Source: Apostichopus japonicus
Taxonomy: Eukaryota; Echinodermata; Holothuroidea; Aspidochirotida; Stichopodidae
Reading direction: 5' to 3'
Length of the DNA stretch: 64,000 nt
NCBI RefSeq assembly: GCF_037975245.1
Contig: NC_092562.1
Span: 24,233,554 to 24,297,553, forward strand
Shown here: one piece after another, positions 33,211 through 57,100 of the stretch
Numbering within the stretch: the stretch's first letter is position 1
Layout: the number at the start of each line of letters is the position of its first letter
Notes under the pieces: model-generated
Seen by the model: only the letters and a program-made list of their open reading frames with translations
The model's database searches: none
Told to the model about the DNA's origin: nothing
Made by a program: the position numbers and the translations under genes

Positions 33211-34496
33211 CAGGCGCGGCGGAACGGGAAAATTATTGGGGGGGGGGGGGGCTAATATGTGCAGACTATCTAAGCGGAGCGCCACCATCGGTTGGCGCGG
33301 AGCGTACAAGAAAATTTTGGGTTTTTTCAAACCCCCCAGATGGCCGGAAACGGCACTTCCCGAGTGTTTTATGCTGCGAATACCTAGCCCTAAAACATGG
33401 GTCTCAAGCCTGCAATTTCTCAGATTGCACGTAAAAATCTGTAAAAACATTGTAATTTGTATATTCGATGGTGTTTTAAGAGAGTAGCTATTACTCGACG
33501 TGTACTCGCAAAGACGTTTTTGAGTGTAGTAAATTACTACTTGCAATTAAATGCAATAATTACAACGGCGTCGGAAGCTATTTTTGATTGGTACGGCGGT
33601 TCAGAGTGTGGCCAACTATCATAATTATCGGGGGACGTTTGGTAGGTCAAACTACGCTACGCGCCACCATGATTGGCGCGTAGCGTAATGGAGAAATTTT
33701 GAAAATATGCCTCCCAGATTGCAGGAAATAGCACTTCCCGAGCTTGAAAACAAGACCCCTGCCATGCCAGAGTAGTCACATTTAGCCTACTTGCCGTCAT
33801 CATTATTGAAAATTATTGAAACATATACCTCCGAGATTTTTTTTTTCCATTTTTTAGTCCTACTTTTTTTTTTTTTTGCGTCGTGAATTTTGGTCCGGCG
33901 TTCGCCGTACCTGCCCGTACCGGCTCCGACGCCCCTGAATTAAATAAATGTCATAAGAAAAAACAGAAAGCATTTCTTAATGTCAACAAATGGGTCATTC
34001 CAAAACCATGTGCAGTTGCCAACAAATTTCTATGACCTAGCACTGTCATCATGTCATGAATGCATGTACCCTATACAGTACAGGTGAAATGCTAATATTG
34101 TGTTTTTGTTCGTTTAATAATTGATTGCGTTTAAACATAAAGCCATGTTCCACGCCTTGCGTGTACTAGTAGTGTAAACGCAAATGTTGGTGAGTGTAGC
34201 GTTTAGCTTATTACCCTCTTATTTAAAACACTAATATTCGATGAGGTATGATACAGACAATCAATTATCATATTTAATTATTACACCTATATAGTATATC
34301 ATATCGTATGATACGTGTGCATCGGACAGATCGACAAGTATGCATTAAAAAATGGGCAGATGCACGTTTCGGAGCCTTGGTAAATATTGGGGGGGGCTTA
34401 TCATGCATTTGCCCCCTCAACCTTTTTCATTGGGGGGGGGGGGGCTGAGCCCCCCAAGCCCCCCCCCCCCGGTTCCGCCGCCACTGCACTCAGTAT
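33211..34496 (-). mobile_element. hAT-type non-autonomous element, family 2, copy 1 (with nested insert)
   Basis: It begins CAGGCGCGGCGGAACGGG and ends GGTTCCGCCGCCACTG, imperfect inverted termini. It is flanked by CACTTAGT (33203-33210) and CACTCAGT (34497-34504), an 8-bp target duplication with one mismatch. The sequence is the inverse of the copy at 49893-50813, apart from an extra 375-bp element at 33563-33937. The stem-loop module lies near 33262-33310. Open frames inside it also occur in the other copy because the DNA is repeated, not because a protein is conserved. Confidence 0.92.
33563..33937. mobile_element. 375-bp element nested inside the hAT-type element
   Basis: The copy at 49893-50813 shows the empty site, so the insertion is defined by comparison. 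The insert starts CAACGGCGTCGGAAGC and ends CCGGCTCCGACGCCCCTG (inverted termini GGCGTCGGA/TCCGACGCC), with AATTA on both sides. It carries a perfect 14-bp-arm hairpin, TACGCTACGCGCCA/TGGCGCGTAGCGTA (33653-33687), a variant of the module seen in the other families. Confidence 0.88.
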
Positions 34497-34866
34497 CTCA
34501 TGAATACTTGAACACCGTATTATACGTAGTAAAACTAACTCAACGCCCCCACTATAGGGACAACCTTACCAGAAATCTTCCCAACACCTCACCCTCCCTT
34601 CCCCAAAGAAAGAGTGAAGCCGATTTTGTAATGTCGCAAAGGCGTGAGTGTGGACTGTACTTTATATCATACAATTTCTATAACTAATATACAGTACTTC
34701 CAAATAAGCCGTCATCTAAATAGGCATGGTTGTTCTAGCGGATGTTCATGATCACCGCTTTTTAAATTACATTCACCATATCCATATAGGGTTAGGGATA
34801 TATGTAGAAACGCAGAACGGCTGGGTCAACTGGTCACAACCACAGTCAGACTGTGCCGTTCGCAAA

Positions 34867-38780
<3,914 letters not shown>

Positions 38781-38955
38781 TGCCTGTAAGAGACCTGAGA
38801 CAAATAGAGACACAGGAAGACAGGTAGAGACCCAGGAGGTCTAGCAGCTATTCTGACTGATGCCTGTAAGAGACCTGAGACAAATAGAGCCACAGAAAGC
38901 AAGAGTCACTGGAGGTAAAGCAGCTCTTCTGACTGATGCCTGTCAAAGACCTAAG

Positions 38956-41006
38956 ATGAAGTGTGAAGCAGAAAGTGACACTCTATTTGGACAGAATCTT
39001 TGGTGGACTTCACCAGAGTGGAGACTAGGAGAGACTAAATATTTAAAGGCAATAAGGAACAGGGTAGTTCTCTCATTGAATTTTGATTGATGGCCTTTTA
39101 GCAGATGATGATATCAAGGAGAGAGACCTCAGACGTAAGAAGATGGACACTGGCTGCTGCTCTGTCTAAACCTGGAACAAGGGACTGGCTGCCCTGACTG
39201 AATGTTGATTAACAGTCACTTTACAAAGACTGAGACCAGGAGAGACCACAGATATGGAAAGACATGAACTGACTTGTTTGACTGACTCTCAATTTAAATA
39301 GTCTCACAAACAAAAACACACATCAGCTGGACAGTAAAAAGGCTTCGAGACTGAGAGAGGTACAGGGGGGGTTGGTGGTGGTGGAAAGGGGCATTTAATG
39401 ATTAAGAATGAGACAGAGATAAATGTTGGCTTTCTTAGTGAGTTATTTGGATCTTGATTCTGATTAGGGATCATAGTTAAGGCCATTTTAGGTGGGTTTC
39501 TTTCGGTGTCCTTCATGGCAAGGATGAAGGTGAAAGATGTGCTTTCATGAAAAGTGCTATCCATACATTAAAACTTTTAGTGTATGGAAAATTAAAAGGA
39601 ACACTAAGTTTTGTTTTATGAAGTTGTTATGCCAGGGACCATTTTATTAGATGAACACTTCTTTCCTCCAATGAAGTTTAAACTTGTTTCTCATAAGTCT
39701 ACTGTATATTTTTCTTTTTATGTATGCAACAGATTCTGTTAGATTTCACACAACTGATTTCTTGTCTTTATTTTCTTGCATTTCTATAGTATCTTAGTCA
39801 TTACATGAATAATCTCAAACTTGGGAACCATGTCACAGACCTGACAACCCTGCTACCACCCCATCCCTCCCCACAAAAGATTTTACAAATCGTTATAAAG
39901 TCGAATGAAACTTGTTTATGTAAAAATTATCCACAACTCAGTGCAACTAACCTGCTTTACTTTGTTCTACCGGCTTGAAGATTATTTTGCTTGAGATTTG
40001 GAGATCTCATCGTGAGTCAATACATATACATGTGAGTCTGTCAGTTAGGTAAGCAGTGAAAGTTAGCAGATAGCCGTGTTTTCTGTATGGTTTTGTCATT
40101 GCCAGTATCCAAGATGGCTGCTTTGAAACCAAACAGTAGTAAAACATTTTTCCCAGAGGAAATTATTACAGCAAAGGAAAGTAACCACACCAAGCTGTGA
40201 ACCTCCCTCTTCCCTTCTCCTCCCTTCCCCCTCTCCACTACTGTCCCCTCCTTATCATGTCTGTCCCTTCCCACACCCCACCCTCTCCCCTCCCTCCAGT
40301 AAGAAGGATAACCTATTACCGCTTCTATCCCTGTATTAATAAACACTTCATCTTAAACAATTACTCCAATGCGTTCTCCTCTCCGTGCAATACAATACAA
40401 GATCTACTATCTCTTCTTAGTTTCGAAAGATAAACATTTACTTCTGCTAGAACTTAGTTTTTTCACAGCAACATTTGAGAAGGTCAAGTTCGGTATACCA
40501 GACATTGGTAAGTCTACGTGCACACAGGCAGATATACCCATAGATGGTATCTCATGGATACTTTGCACAGCTGGTGTAGTCTTACATGATCTCATTACGG
40601 TTTAGTACTGACCCTGAATTGGCTGTCCGTTGTAGTTTGTCTTTCTAAAGTGTTACGTTATATTGTGTTGTCTCGGTACTAATGCTAGTGAATATGCATT
40701 CAGTTATCGCCGTGTTCAATTCTGAACTCTTAAGTTTGAGAAGAAAGGTTTCTATACTATTCCTTTAGTGCAACACGGGATATATATTTTGCTGACATGC
40801 ATAATAAGCTATGCCCGGATTCTTATATATGTTAAAATTTGTAAATATAGCATCATTTTGCATCTAATCACCTAGCCATTTACCAAAATTTCTCAAAGGA
40901 AGGGGAGGGGTGAAACTCACATACGTAAGCTTGCTTAGAATACCGCAAAGAATGTCGATACCCGGTAACGTGTTTGTCACCGGGCTCCCTTTGCATTATA
41001 ACGTTC

Positions 41007-41077
<71 letters not shown>

Positions 41078-41572
41078 ATATTTATAATGTATATTTTTCA
41101 ATATGTAACTTCAATTGAAAGCAGAATTAGTTTTCTGATTACTCATTGTCAAAAGATAACATATCAGACATGTATAAACAATAAACATATTGTCATATTC
41201 ACATCGCGCTTTGCTATAACTACGGTATAGTTGGTGTTACTTATCGAATCGATTATCTTAGTGCGAAAGCAGCCCAACACCAATGCCCACTAAGCTAAAG
41301 GGCCGTTATATAATTTCTATCAATAATGAGCCAAAGTAGGGCCAACATAGTTGCCCAGTTACGTGAAGGACATTCCAGAACATTGAATAGTGTAAATTTG
41401 AAAGTATTAGTCTAAACCAGAAGACGCATAACTTCGATTCTTTTGTTCCTCCGTGTTACAATTTATTAGAGATGGTAGAAATTGGCTACCATAGTACTAC
41501 ATTTATCAATATCTAAGCTGATAGACAGCCCCCATTAGTATGTGTCATTCACTATTCTTTCACTCGTACACA
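38956..41572. other. SREK1IP1 3' UTR and intergenic spacer
   Basis: The left part is presumably 3' UTR, but no strongly placed AATAAA was seen close to the stop. The rest has CT-rich tracts (40200-40300) and an (AT)n microsatellite at about 41010-41074 preceded by GTCACCGGGCTCC, a string also found near 45793. No additional gene signature. Confidence 0.5.
41010..41074. repeat. (AT)n microsatellite
   Basis: About 32 uninterrupted AT dinucleotides. The long Ile-Tyr open frame across it is an artefact of the repeat. Confidence 0.98.
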
Positions 41573-47580
<6,008 letters not shown>

Positions 47581-49892
47581 AGCTTCTTAATTAATTGTTC
47601 TTCCGCTCATCATTGAAGACATTTTGATTTTTTCCGTAATGGCTTAAAATTTAAAATAAAATATAAAAAATAAGGTAATATTTTACATTAACACTTTCCA
47701 TATTAACAAAATTAACAAAATGTAAGGAAAGTGATGTATTTACCAACCACCCTTTCCTTTCCGCTATCCGCACAGGTTTTGTGAAAAGTAAACTCGAAAA
47801 TAATATATTCATGCTTTTGAACTCGAGAATAATTCCGCTTCCAAAGCTGGAGGTTTTCAGCTTCATAAGAGTTAGAGGTCCTTTTCTCGTTCAGTAAACA
47901 TCCTATTATGTAAACTTGTGCAGCACACCCAGCCGAATATATGCGATTCCATGCACATAATCTCTTCATGATATGATATATTGTACACATAATGTATACA
48001 TTAATGAATAATTAAAACTTGGATTTACTAGTAAATTATAACGACCGCTTTTCCGTTATTTGTTTTATCATGTTCGATTTTCAGAAGATCAACCATGCAT
48101 TTTCCTTCCTCCCACCCTTCCCCATGCAACTTCCCCTGTCCAAACTATACACACAACATTACCCCATATGACCCGCCCAATAACCACCTTACTGGCTCAC
48201 TCCGTACACCATTACTGCACCTCCGATAATCCCGCTCTATCCCGACTCACCTTGCACGTTCGTTTTCCGAATCTGACCCAACCAGCTCCCAAACACACTG
48301 CCATAGTCGATCCCACTGCATGAGAGTGTAGACCATCATATAGGCCCACAGCACAATCAAATCAAATGAAAACTGGCTATCTGTAAGTTTAATATAAACA
48401 GATATAGGCCTATTAAATCTGTCAACGAATTCCATTTTATCTTCAGGAATAATTTGTGAACTATTATACGTTTTTGGTTAACTTAGGAGAACAATGAAAC
48501 CTCTTTAGACTTTGAAATGAGCAAATTCCTCTACGCCCCCCCCCCCCCAACCCTTCCGCTATCAACAGCTCTAAATTAATTCATTAGCTAGCTAGAGTAG
48601 GTGTTCTTAACTGACTTCCTTTCATGCACCAGAGAGAAACATGGATTGGAGCAGTGAGAATATATGCATAGTTTTTGCAACCCTTTCTCCCTTCCCGTCG
48701 TAGCATGAGCGTGGTGCCTCTCGTGAGCAAAATACTCTGATTACGGAACTTGGGACTGGTTTAAATAATCCTCCAGTCATCACGAATCGATAAAAGAACA
48801 TTTTCAGTATTGGCCCCAAATTTCAACGTGTTTAAATTCAATTTGCTAAAAGTTGTTAAAAGAACTTTCTGGGCAGTTCTGTCTCTGCTAATTATTAACA
48901 GACTTTGGGGAAGGGATCAATTAGACAATTAAATATCCTAGTAAGAACAAATCAACATTTTTGGAGGGTGGCAGTGAACATGGGCGCAGATCAGTCTTGG
49001 ATAATGGTGGGGACGCGTGTCTGTTCTCTGATACTATCTAAGCGGAGCGCGACCATGGGTTCGCGCGAAGCGCACAAGAATTTACCTCCAATATACCTCC
49101 AAGATCGCCGGAAATAACACTTTCCAGACCCAATGATGCTCCCAAACCTCCTTAAGTTTGAGATCTCATGGCTTAGAAATTTAGTTTGGGGAAATAAATG
49201 GGCGTCTGCAGAAAAAAAATCAGGGGATAAATAATCCAAGTAGACTTTTGTATACGATGGTTCTGTGGTCCTCTCCCAGAAAACAATTATAGACTGCCGC
49301 AAATGCGATTTCCGTCCTATATTTAACAACTGTGGATAAATATAATAAAATGAGAACTAGTGATAATTTAAGTTACATCGACTTATATGAATACTGCTCC
49401 TGCATGCTCGTATATTCATCTTAGAAAGCTCATTCGTCTCACAGTACGATGAAAAGTGTACTATAGTGTAGCAGGTTGTAAGGCCCAGTTTAGTATTACT
49501 TCAGAGACATATAATTAGAAACATCCAAATACTCCCAAAATTTTATCTTCTCAAAATATTTCCCGAAATTGACCAAAACTTCAGGTAATTCAACTGAAAG
49601 TGGAAACACCGCAGGACGTGAAGCTATAGCTCAAATTGCCAACACACAGTGTGAGTTGTTAACGATTGTTTTGTTCGCACTCAGTCCGTTTTGCTGACCA
49701 CAATTTACCAGTCTCGTGTATAGATTATGTTTAACATGATTGAATGTGTTAATACTTCAGCGGAGAAGTCACGCCTAACAACGTCAATAGTAATCATTCT
49801 CGTTTTTTATAGCATGTCATTTGCACAATGCTGGATCAAACTGCGCCAAAGTTCAATACAGGGGAATTTGAAATGCAACGTTTGGTCAAGAC
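47581..49892. other. 3' UTR of the secreted-protein gene and intergenic DNA
   Basis: A canonical AATAAA at 47655-47660, 75 bp after the stop, is a likely poly(A) signal. Beyond it are AT-rich sequence, a C-run near 48537 and an element remnant at about 48975-49330. The open frame at 48060-48323 is proline/threonine-rich by base composition and has no family signature. Confidence 0.55.
48975..49330 (+). mobile_element. Transposon remnant carrying the shared stem-loop module
   Basis: It contains ACTATCTAAGCGGAGCGCG, a hairpin GCGCGA/TCGCGC (49047-49066), and then ATCGCCGGAAATAACACTTTCC, the same order of blocks as in the hAT-type families. Its ends (near GAACATGGGCGCAGATC on the left) do not form a clear inverted pair, so boundaries are approximate. 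Confidence 0.6.
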
Positions 49893-50813
49893 CAGTGGCG
49901 GCGGAACCGGGGGGGGGGGGGGCTTGGGGGGGGCTCAGCCCGCAATGAAAAAGCTGAGGGGGCAAATGCATGATAAGCCCCCCCCCCCCCCAATATTTAC
50001 CAAGGCTCCGAAACGTGCATCTGCCCATTTTTCAATGCATACTTGTCGATCTGTCCGATGCACACGTATACTATATAGGTGTAATAATTTTAGTAAATGC
50101 TGGGGGACCCTTGGCCCGTCCCCTGGCTATAGACCACATTGATTGTCTGTATCATGTCTCATCGAATATTAGTGTTTTAAATAAGAGTGTAATAAGCTAA
50201 ACGCTACACTCATTAAAATTTGCGTTTACACTACGAGTACACGCAAGGCGTGGAATATGGCTCTATGTTTAAACGCAATCAATTATGAAACGAACAAAAA
50301 CACAATATTAGCATTGCACCTGTACTGTATAGGGTACATGCATTCGTGACAGTGCTTGGTTCATAGAAATTTGTTGGCAACTGCACATGGTTTTGGAATT
50401 ACCCATTTGTTGACATTAAGAAATGCTTTCTGTTTTTTCTTATGACATTTATTTAAGTATTGCATTTAATTACAAGTAGTAATTTATACTACACTCAAAA
50501 ACGTCTTTGCGAGTACACTACTAGTAATAGCTACTCTCTTAAAACACCATCGAATATACAAATTACAATGTTTTTACAAATTTTTACGTGCATTCTGAGA
50601 AATTGCAGGCTTGAGACCCATATTTTAAGGCTAGGTATTCGCAGCATAAGACACTCGGGAAGTGCCGTTTCCGGCCATCTAGGGGTTTGAAAAACCCACA
50701 ATTTACTTGTACGCTCCGCGCCAACCGATGGTGGCGCTCCGCTTAGATAGTCTCCACACATTAGCCCCCCCCCCCCAATCATTTTCCCGTTCCGCCGCGC
50801 CTGGTCAAGACAA
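49893..50813 (+). mobile_element. hAT-type non-autonomous element, family 2, copy 2
   Basis: It starts CAGTGGCGGCGGAACCGGG and ends CGTTCCGCCGCGCCTG, flanked by a perfect 8-bp target duplication, GTCAAGAC (49885-49892 and 50814-50821). It is 921 bp long and inverted relative to the copy at 33211-34496, lacking that copy's nested insert. No transposase. It ends about 335 bp upstream of the ZRANB2 start codon, so it may lie in the promoter region. Confidence 0.95.
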
Positions 50814-50821
50814 ATTGGTGG

Positions 50822-51148
50822 GGGCACGGTATATCATGTTGGGAATTGGTGATATTGGTCCCGCCATGGACATGGAACAAATAGAGGGCGACAATCTTGT
50901 CGTTTTGATGATGAACGTCGTAATGTTATCAATATGCATATGTGATCTTGCACCATAGACTCGTAACGGGAGCTGTTGCTGTTTTGTGACGTTCACTACT
51001 ACTTACTCCGAGTAAAGGCATCTATTCGTTTGTACAAACTTTATGCCCCCAGTCTAATCCAGCCTTTGAAGACCTTTGCCTACAACGCAAAATCCAGTAG
51101 GCTGCAGTACGAATTGCAACGCAGTACTTACACAGAAAACTGTGAAAA
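50822..51148 (+). promoter_or_regulatory. Presumed promoter and 5' UTR of ZRANB2
   Basis: The unique sequence between the hAT-type element and the ATG at 51149 must hold the proximal promoter or 5' leader unless a non-coding first exon lies further upstream. No TATA box or named motif could be assigned. Confidence rests only on position. Confidence 0.35.
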
Positions 51149-54100
51149 ATGTCTGTAAGGCATGTCAGCGAAGGGGACTGGGTGTGCGACAACGAAAAGT
51201 GTGTTTATACCCTTGACATTTCCAATGTCGCGTGAAATAACGAATGAGACCGACTGAGGCTAGGTTTAACAGTTGAGTTAGGCCTAAGTTAGGCTAGCGT
51301 AATACTTATAGCAATGGCATGGTCAAGTACTATTACCTTCCTGTAACTTGTAAGCTACAGTCTAGGGCCTAGGCTACTGTACTGTAGCCTCTGTAAGTTA
51401 CACTTGCTAGGTGAATTTGGCTAGGGCTAATATTAGGCCTAGGCTAGGCCATGATAGGTGTATTTGAATTATGGGAACTCTGACATTGCTAATAAACATG
51501 GCCTAACGCTCACATTTCTTTCTTTGAAGTTCAAACATTGGCCTAGGCAAGACGTAACATTAGGCCTAGGCCTAAATATCTCACTGTGGTATCTGTGTTC
51601 AGCTATTTGCCAATTAGGGCCATGATGGGGAGACTTGATTATTGTTGTCATTTGATCAGGCCTTAATTTAACTTTCCCTCCCTCTATGAAGAAAACATGT
51701 AGGCCTAAGCCAAATGGACAATTATTTCAAAATTCTGCCATGAGAAGGGGAGTAGTACACAGCAAAGGTCAAAATCTCAGATGATGTTAATTTTTTTTCT
51801 GTTTCTGCTGACAGGTGCGGCAATGTGAATTTTGCTAGGAGGACACATTGCAATAGATGTGGTACAGGTAAGACTTATTATACTACTGAAATTAACTTTT
51901 CAAACTGCCCTAGAAATGTACCTTTCATATTGATTAATTACAGTAAATGAAATATTTAGTATCAGGAGGGCTGCTACAATAATGTGGTTATTGTCTCCAT
52001 GTGACAGTGTAAATGTAAAAAGAATGGCTTTATCCAATGATGGAAAATGCAGGTTTTGAATATATGGTAGCTAGTTTTCAAGTACATGATAGTTAAAGGT
52101 ATACATGCTCTATTGGCCCCATATATGCTAGATATTCAAATATGGTCACCGTTTGCCAAAATTCTTAAACTTTCTTTTATTACAACCTTTCAGGACATTT
52201 TCCTCACTGGGACATTCAGTCATCTTGTGTTTTCCTTAAAAATGTCAAGAACAATTTGGAGAGTAAAGACCTCCAGGAAATTACTTTTTGAAAACTTCTA
52301 GCAATTATAGCGTGCAATAACTTGGGGCCTATACAGACTACCTTTAAATGCCCCGTTCCTCTCCCCCTTCCCTCCTCTCTATCAATGCCATTACTGCTGG
52401 TTTGCAATCTGAATCGGATCTGACAGATAGCTTATGATACACATGAAGTGACACTTTAAGTGACCATTTAAGCAGACGACAATTAATGAGATTTATTAAT
52501 TCCTTTCGTGTTGTGTTGCAGGGAAGTCACGTAGCAAAATTAAAGCCATGGGAGTGCCCATTGGCAAGCAAATGGCCGAGAAAAGTCATGGTCTCTTCAG
52601 TGCTGATGACTGGCAGTGCAAAACGTAAGTAAAAAGTTAGGACGGATAATTTTCATAGCAACATAATGCATTCTCCTTCATAGTTGAAGAGACTAGAAAG
52701 GAAGTTTTATGGCGACGGTGAAATAAGTTAATATTCTTCTCACGTCACTGCAGATGCGGAAACGTTAACTGGGCTAGAAGAGGAGAGTGTAACCTTTGCA
52801 AAATGCCAAAAGTGGGGAAAGTTGAGTCCAGAACAGGTAAGTCAGCAGATTAGAAGAAAGTGTTGTAAAATGTAGATCTACAGTATGTAACAATGTGTTC
52901 TGTACATCTGCACAGTAAAATTTGTTAAGTTATAGCATGCCATAATTTTTTGATTTGTGAAATAATCATATGATTTGCTGAATAATGTAAGTTTTGTTGC
53001 GCTGCTCATTGGTGTGATTTTTACGGTAAGTCTTTTCTATTAGTCCTATGTTGCTCTCTTTGCAGAGCAGATCATTAATTCATTTTCTTTGTTCTGTTTG
53101 GTCAAATGCCTTAGGTATACTTAATCCCATTGACCAGTATATTTATTTACTTTCCGAACCCTCGACTATCCCTCTCTAATATCGTGTTATAGCATGTGTC
53201 ATCAGACAAGCGTTACACAAATGCAACTAAAATCAAAGTATCTCATGGAGTTTTGTCCATTCTGCATTACAAGTATTAAACAACATCACGGAATACTCCC
53301 CCAGTAAACACAATATGCAAGGTAGTAAGTACTGTTTGCTTCAAACTGGTACTCCAGAGAAAGAAATGCAAAAACGGAAGGAAAATAGGATTATCACATA
53401 CAAACATACTTTAGGGCTAGATATTTGGTCAGAAAAGCACAGAACTTGTATTCAGCACTAATTGGTTCAAATCCTGCTTTAGCCAATAATTCCTTCATAT
53501 GTTCCTTCAAAGTTGATTTCTTATTTTATTTTCCCAGGTAGTTTACTGTCCTTTGATTTTATATGTAGTCAAAAGGCAGCATCTCTCAGTAGATTTTTAA
53601 TCTTTGAAAATGATTTAGAGAGTCCATCCGTTTCCCCGTTCTGATTGCTTTCACAGGTTATGGCGGTGGCTTCAACGAGAGGGAGAATGTGGAATATAAC
53701 AAAAAGCAGGATTCAGATTCGGATGATGAATTTGATGAGGTTTGTGTCTTGTCTCTCTGTTTCCCGCAATCATTTAAGAAAATTTGAGAATATTTTTCTG
53801 TTTTGGGTGTTTTTTTTAGTTCATGAATATTAACTACTTAAAGGCATTGAAGACTTGCCCCAACCGCGCTCTGAAAAAGTTAACTTTCCATTGCTTGCAA
53901 GTGAAGTTTTCTTCTTGTCGCTACAATAAGCAGACAGTAATGAAATGTGATACCTTGTTACCTTTAGCTGGACCTGAGATGTCCATCGCTGTATCGTTTG
54001 TACACTGTGCTGTGGGTATTGACCGTAGCTGTATGTACTGACTTTACACTAGTGTCTAATTACCGATGGTAGCAAGCTGTGTGTGCATTTTCTGGGATCG

Positions 54101-57100
54101 ATGGTGGTGTCCAACACTTCTGTTACACCTCATTCGAAACTAGGTCAGATTACTGGCATAAGACATTTCTTTTTGCACCAATCTTCACACCCTTTAATGA
54201 CTTGATGACTTGTTACATGCCATCGGGATAATGTCATGTCTAGGCAGCCTGCCATATTTGAAATAACATTGTAAAATATTGAAAAGTTTTTAATGTTATC
54301 CAATTTTCTCTGTGTGTACAGTGATTAATACCAGAACGAAACAGTAAGGGAATCAAATTCACTACTATGTCGGTGGTAGGTTAAACCCCACGAATGGTGG
54401 AAACCTCCTAGGTGGGTGCAAGGAAAGATAATACCACCAGTGTTACATCACAAAATGGTCAAATTGTTATATATTTGTGTAACAGGTTTGAACGTTGTCA
54501 GATGCATCTCCTATGATAGTACGGTTTCCGTGTGTAAACCTGAAATTATTCCGTCCCCTTTGTTGCATTGTTGAGGTCTACTTCATTTAATGTACCAGCA
54601 CCCATACTTTGTCATGACTTTGACATGCTTTACCAATTTAAGCAAAGACCCACTTTCATTTCATTTCATTTATTCAATCCAGTATAAATATAAAATATTT
54701 ATAAAAAAGGAGTACAAACATAAAATATGTTAATAAACAATGGTAACATGTTATAAGATGTTAAGATGATATAAGATTAAAAAATAAAATTACTCTAAAT
54801 CAAAGGATCCAAAAGCTTAGATTGTAAGAATATTGCAGCATGATAGATAAATGAGTTTCTAAAGAGATTTATTCTATATTTTGGCAAGATGTGTCGATTT
54901 CTTAGATTTCTGCAAGATTTTGTTATCATACTATTTAATGAAGAATACAGAGGATGGTTTGGTCTGCTTTAATTGTGTTTGCCGTCCGAACGAACTCGTT
55001 TCTAGCAGTCGCATTTACAGTGTCTAATAGGAAGTTCAAGTCTTAACTCAAAATTTTAGAAGCATACACCAAAAACTTTGTTATTCTTAGGTTGTCTTTT
55101 TGCGCTATATAGTGATACCATACTGGCACAGCGTAAGTCATATGTGGCAGAACCATAGAATTTAAAAACATTTCTCTTAACGTCACCATTCACTATTGCA
55201 CTAATGCAAATATTTCTCTATCCAGTTTGGTCGTAAGAAGAAAAAGTTCAGGGGTAAGTTGCCAACGATCCCTCTAGTTACAGAAGCCCACAGTGAAGTT
55301 CAAGCAAAGAAAAATTCAGACAAGGATAACGTTGATGATGATGACGACGAGGATGAGGATGATGGTGACCTAAATGCATACAAGCTTGATTCTGATGAGG
55401 TATGTGCATGGTAAAACATTAAAGGATACCTCATATGGAAGGAGGGTTGGAAAAAGGGGTTTAGTATGACTTTGAACTGTATATAGTATTCGATGCTCAC
55501 AGCCCTGTTTTAGTCAGCTGGTTTTATTTCACTTTCATTTTGGTGCTGAATACATTGGCACCTCTCTTTTTGGTGCTGAAAATACACCTGAATACACCGT
55601 ACAACAGTTACTGGTTGTGTTAGGGTTAGCAGTGAAACAGTTTTTGTGTTTTACTTAAAAGAGTTGTTCGCTAGTCTTCAAAACAATGCATGGATGCTTT
55701 ACAATAGGTCTGAAGAGTTTTTATGGTAGCAAATGTGTCCAGTGCTATTGTACAATCCAGGGTGACAGTAAGTGTTTGACTATTTGTTCATGAGATGCGG
55801 GTCCTGATTCTAAGACCTGCCTTCACCATTTGAGTGTAACTGTAGAACCCTATTCAAGCTTGATACCAGCATTGACATTCATTGTACACTACAATAAATC
55901 ATTGATGATGAACTGAACCTGGTTCCACCAAAAAGCTGTCAACTTGGAACTGCTTTCTATCTCCATGTCCCCCAAAAGTGTCATTTTACCTCTGCCCCCA
56001 CAATGGATGTAATATTCTAGGCTATATTCTAGTTTCGAAGTAGTTATTGTCTCCAAGCCAATTTATATGCTGGTTGCTTTAGTCTGGAATAGGAAATTTC
56101 TACAACATTTAGTTATTCAACATTGTCCTATTGTCTCAAACAAACTCCTCACCTCCCCCAACCCTCACCCCCCTAGTTTTCCCAGTGTAAAGTTTATTGA
56201 CATGGTTGTATATACTGGTGGTAGTGTAATGTAACCATTGACTTCAATGCAACTTTGTTTGCGTGTGCTTTTGATGAGACAAGGCCTTTGAAGATGATCC
56301 TGCTAGGAGAAGATCCTGCTAGGATTGGAACTTCAGGCCAACTTACTTTCTTGTCTATGTCAGGCCAACTTACTTTTACACATTCTCTTACACAAGCTCT
56401 CTAGTGGATAAGCTGCTTGCTAACAGTTTGATTTTATTTTGCTTTTGTTAAGGACGAGGAAGAAGGCGGTGACCTGAACAAGTATGATCTCAGCAGTGAC
56501 GAAGATGAGAAGAAACCAGAGGCGACCGTGACCTCTAAAGCGTCTCCTCCATCCTCCCGATCGTCCAGCTCTGGATCAAGAGACAGCTCCTCCTCCTCTT
56601 CATCGGAAGGATCGAGATCTTCGTCTGCCAAACGTTCCAAGTCACCGAGGAGGTCCTCTTCCTCTAGTAGCAGGTCTAGGTCAAGGTAACAGGGCCAGGG
56701 TCCCTCTGAGCTCGTTGAGCTGCTAAAGAGTGTGTTGAAGTGTGAGAAGGTGAGGAGAGCACTATAGGCCTACTCTCATTTTACAGGACTGTGAACCTCA
56801 GCAGCCTGTTTTTCTGTTGCCTCTTGGTTCAGGCATGAGCTTCTTCCCCGAATTCGCGGAATATCCGGGGGTTTTTTTCTACCTTTGGGACAAAAACTAT
56901 TATCCTAACACACTGTAGCATACGCAAACTGGAGCCTATACCGCAATATTTGCAAAGTTCCGTGATTTTTTTTTACCCCAGGCTCATCCCTGTTGGTTAC
57001 TATGATTAATGTCAGTGTGTTTTCAAAACATGCCATATCATGTGACTATAAACTGCACACGAAGATGAAATACACCGATAGCGACCTCCTCAGTGTAGTG

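Noticed and set aside
33191..33546. Open frames with near-identical counterparts at 50460-50827
   Set aside because: The similarity comes from two copies of the same non-coding hAT-type element. Both strands are equally open and no transposase motif is present.
38860..39090. Open frame after SREK1IP1
   Set aside because: It runs through the tandem copies of the SREK1IP1 tail in another frame and has no independent start context or family signature.
41281..41320. Minus-strand tRNA-like sequence (TTAGCTTAGTGGGCA with a B-box-like ATCGATTCGA)
   Set aside because: The stems do not pair well and no SINE body could be traced. Chance resemblance or a very old remnant.
53390..53480. Possible tRNA-like sequence with GGTTCAAATCC
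   Set aside because: Only the B-box is convincing. No acceptor stem or A-box pairing.
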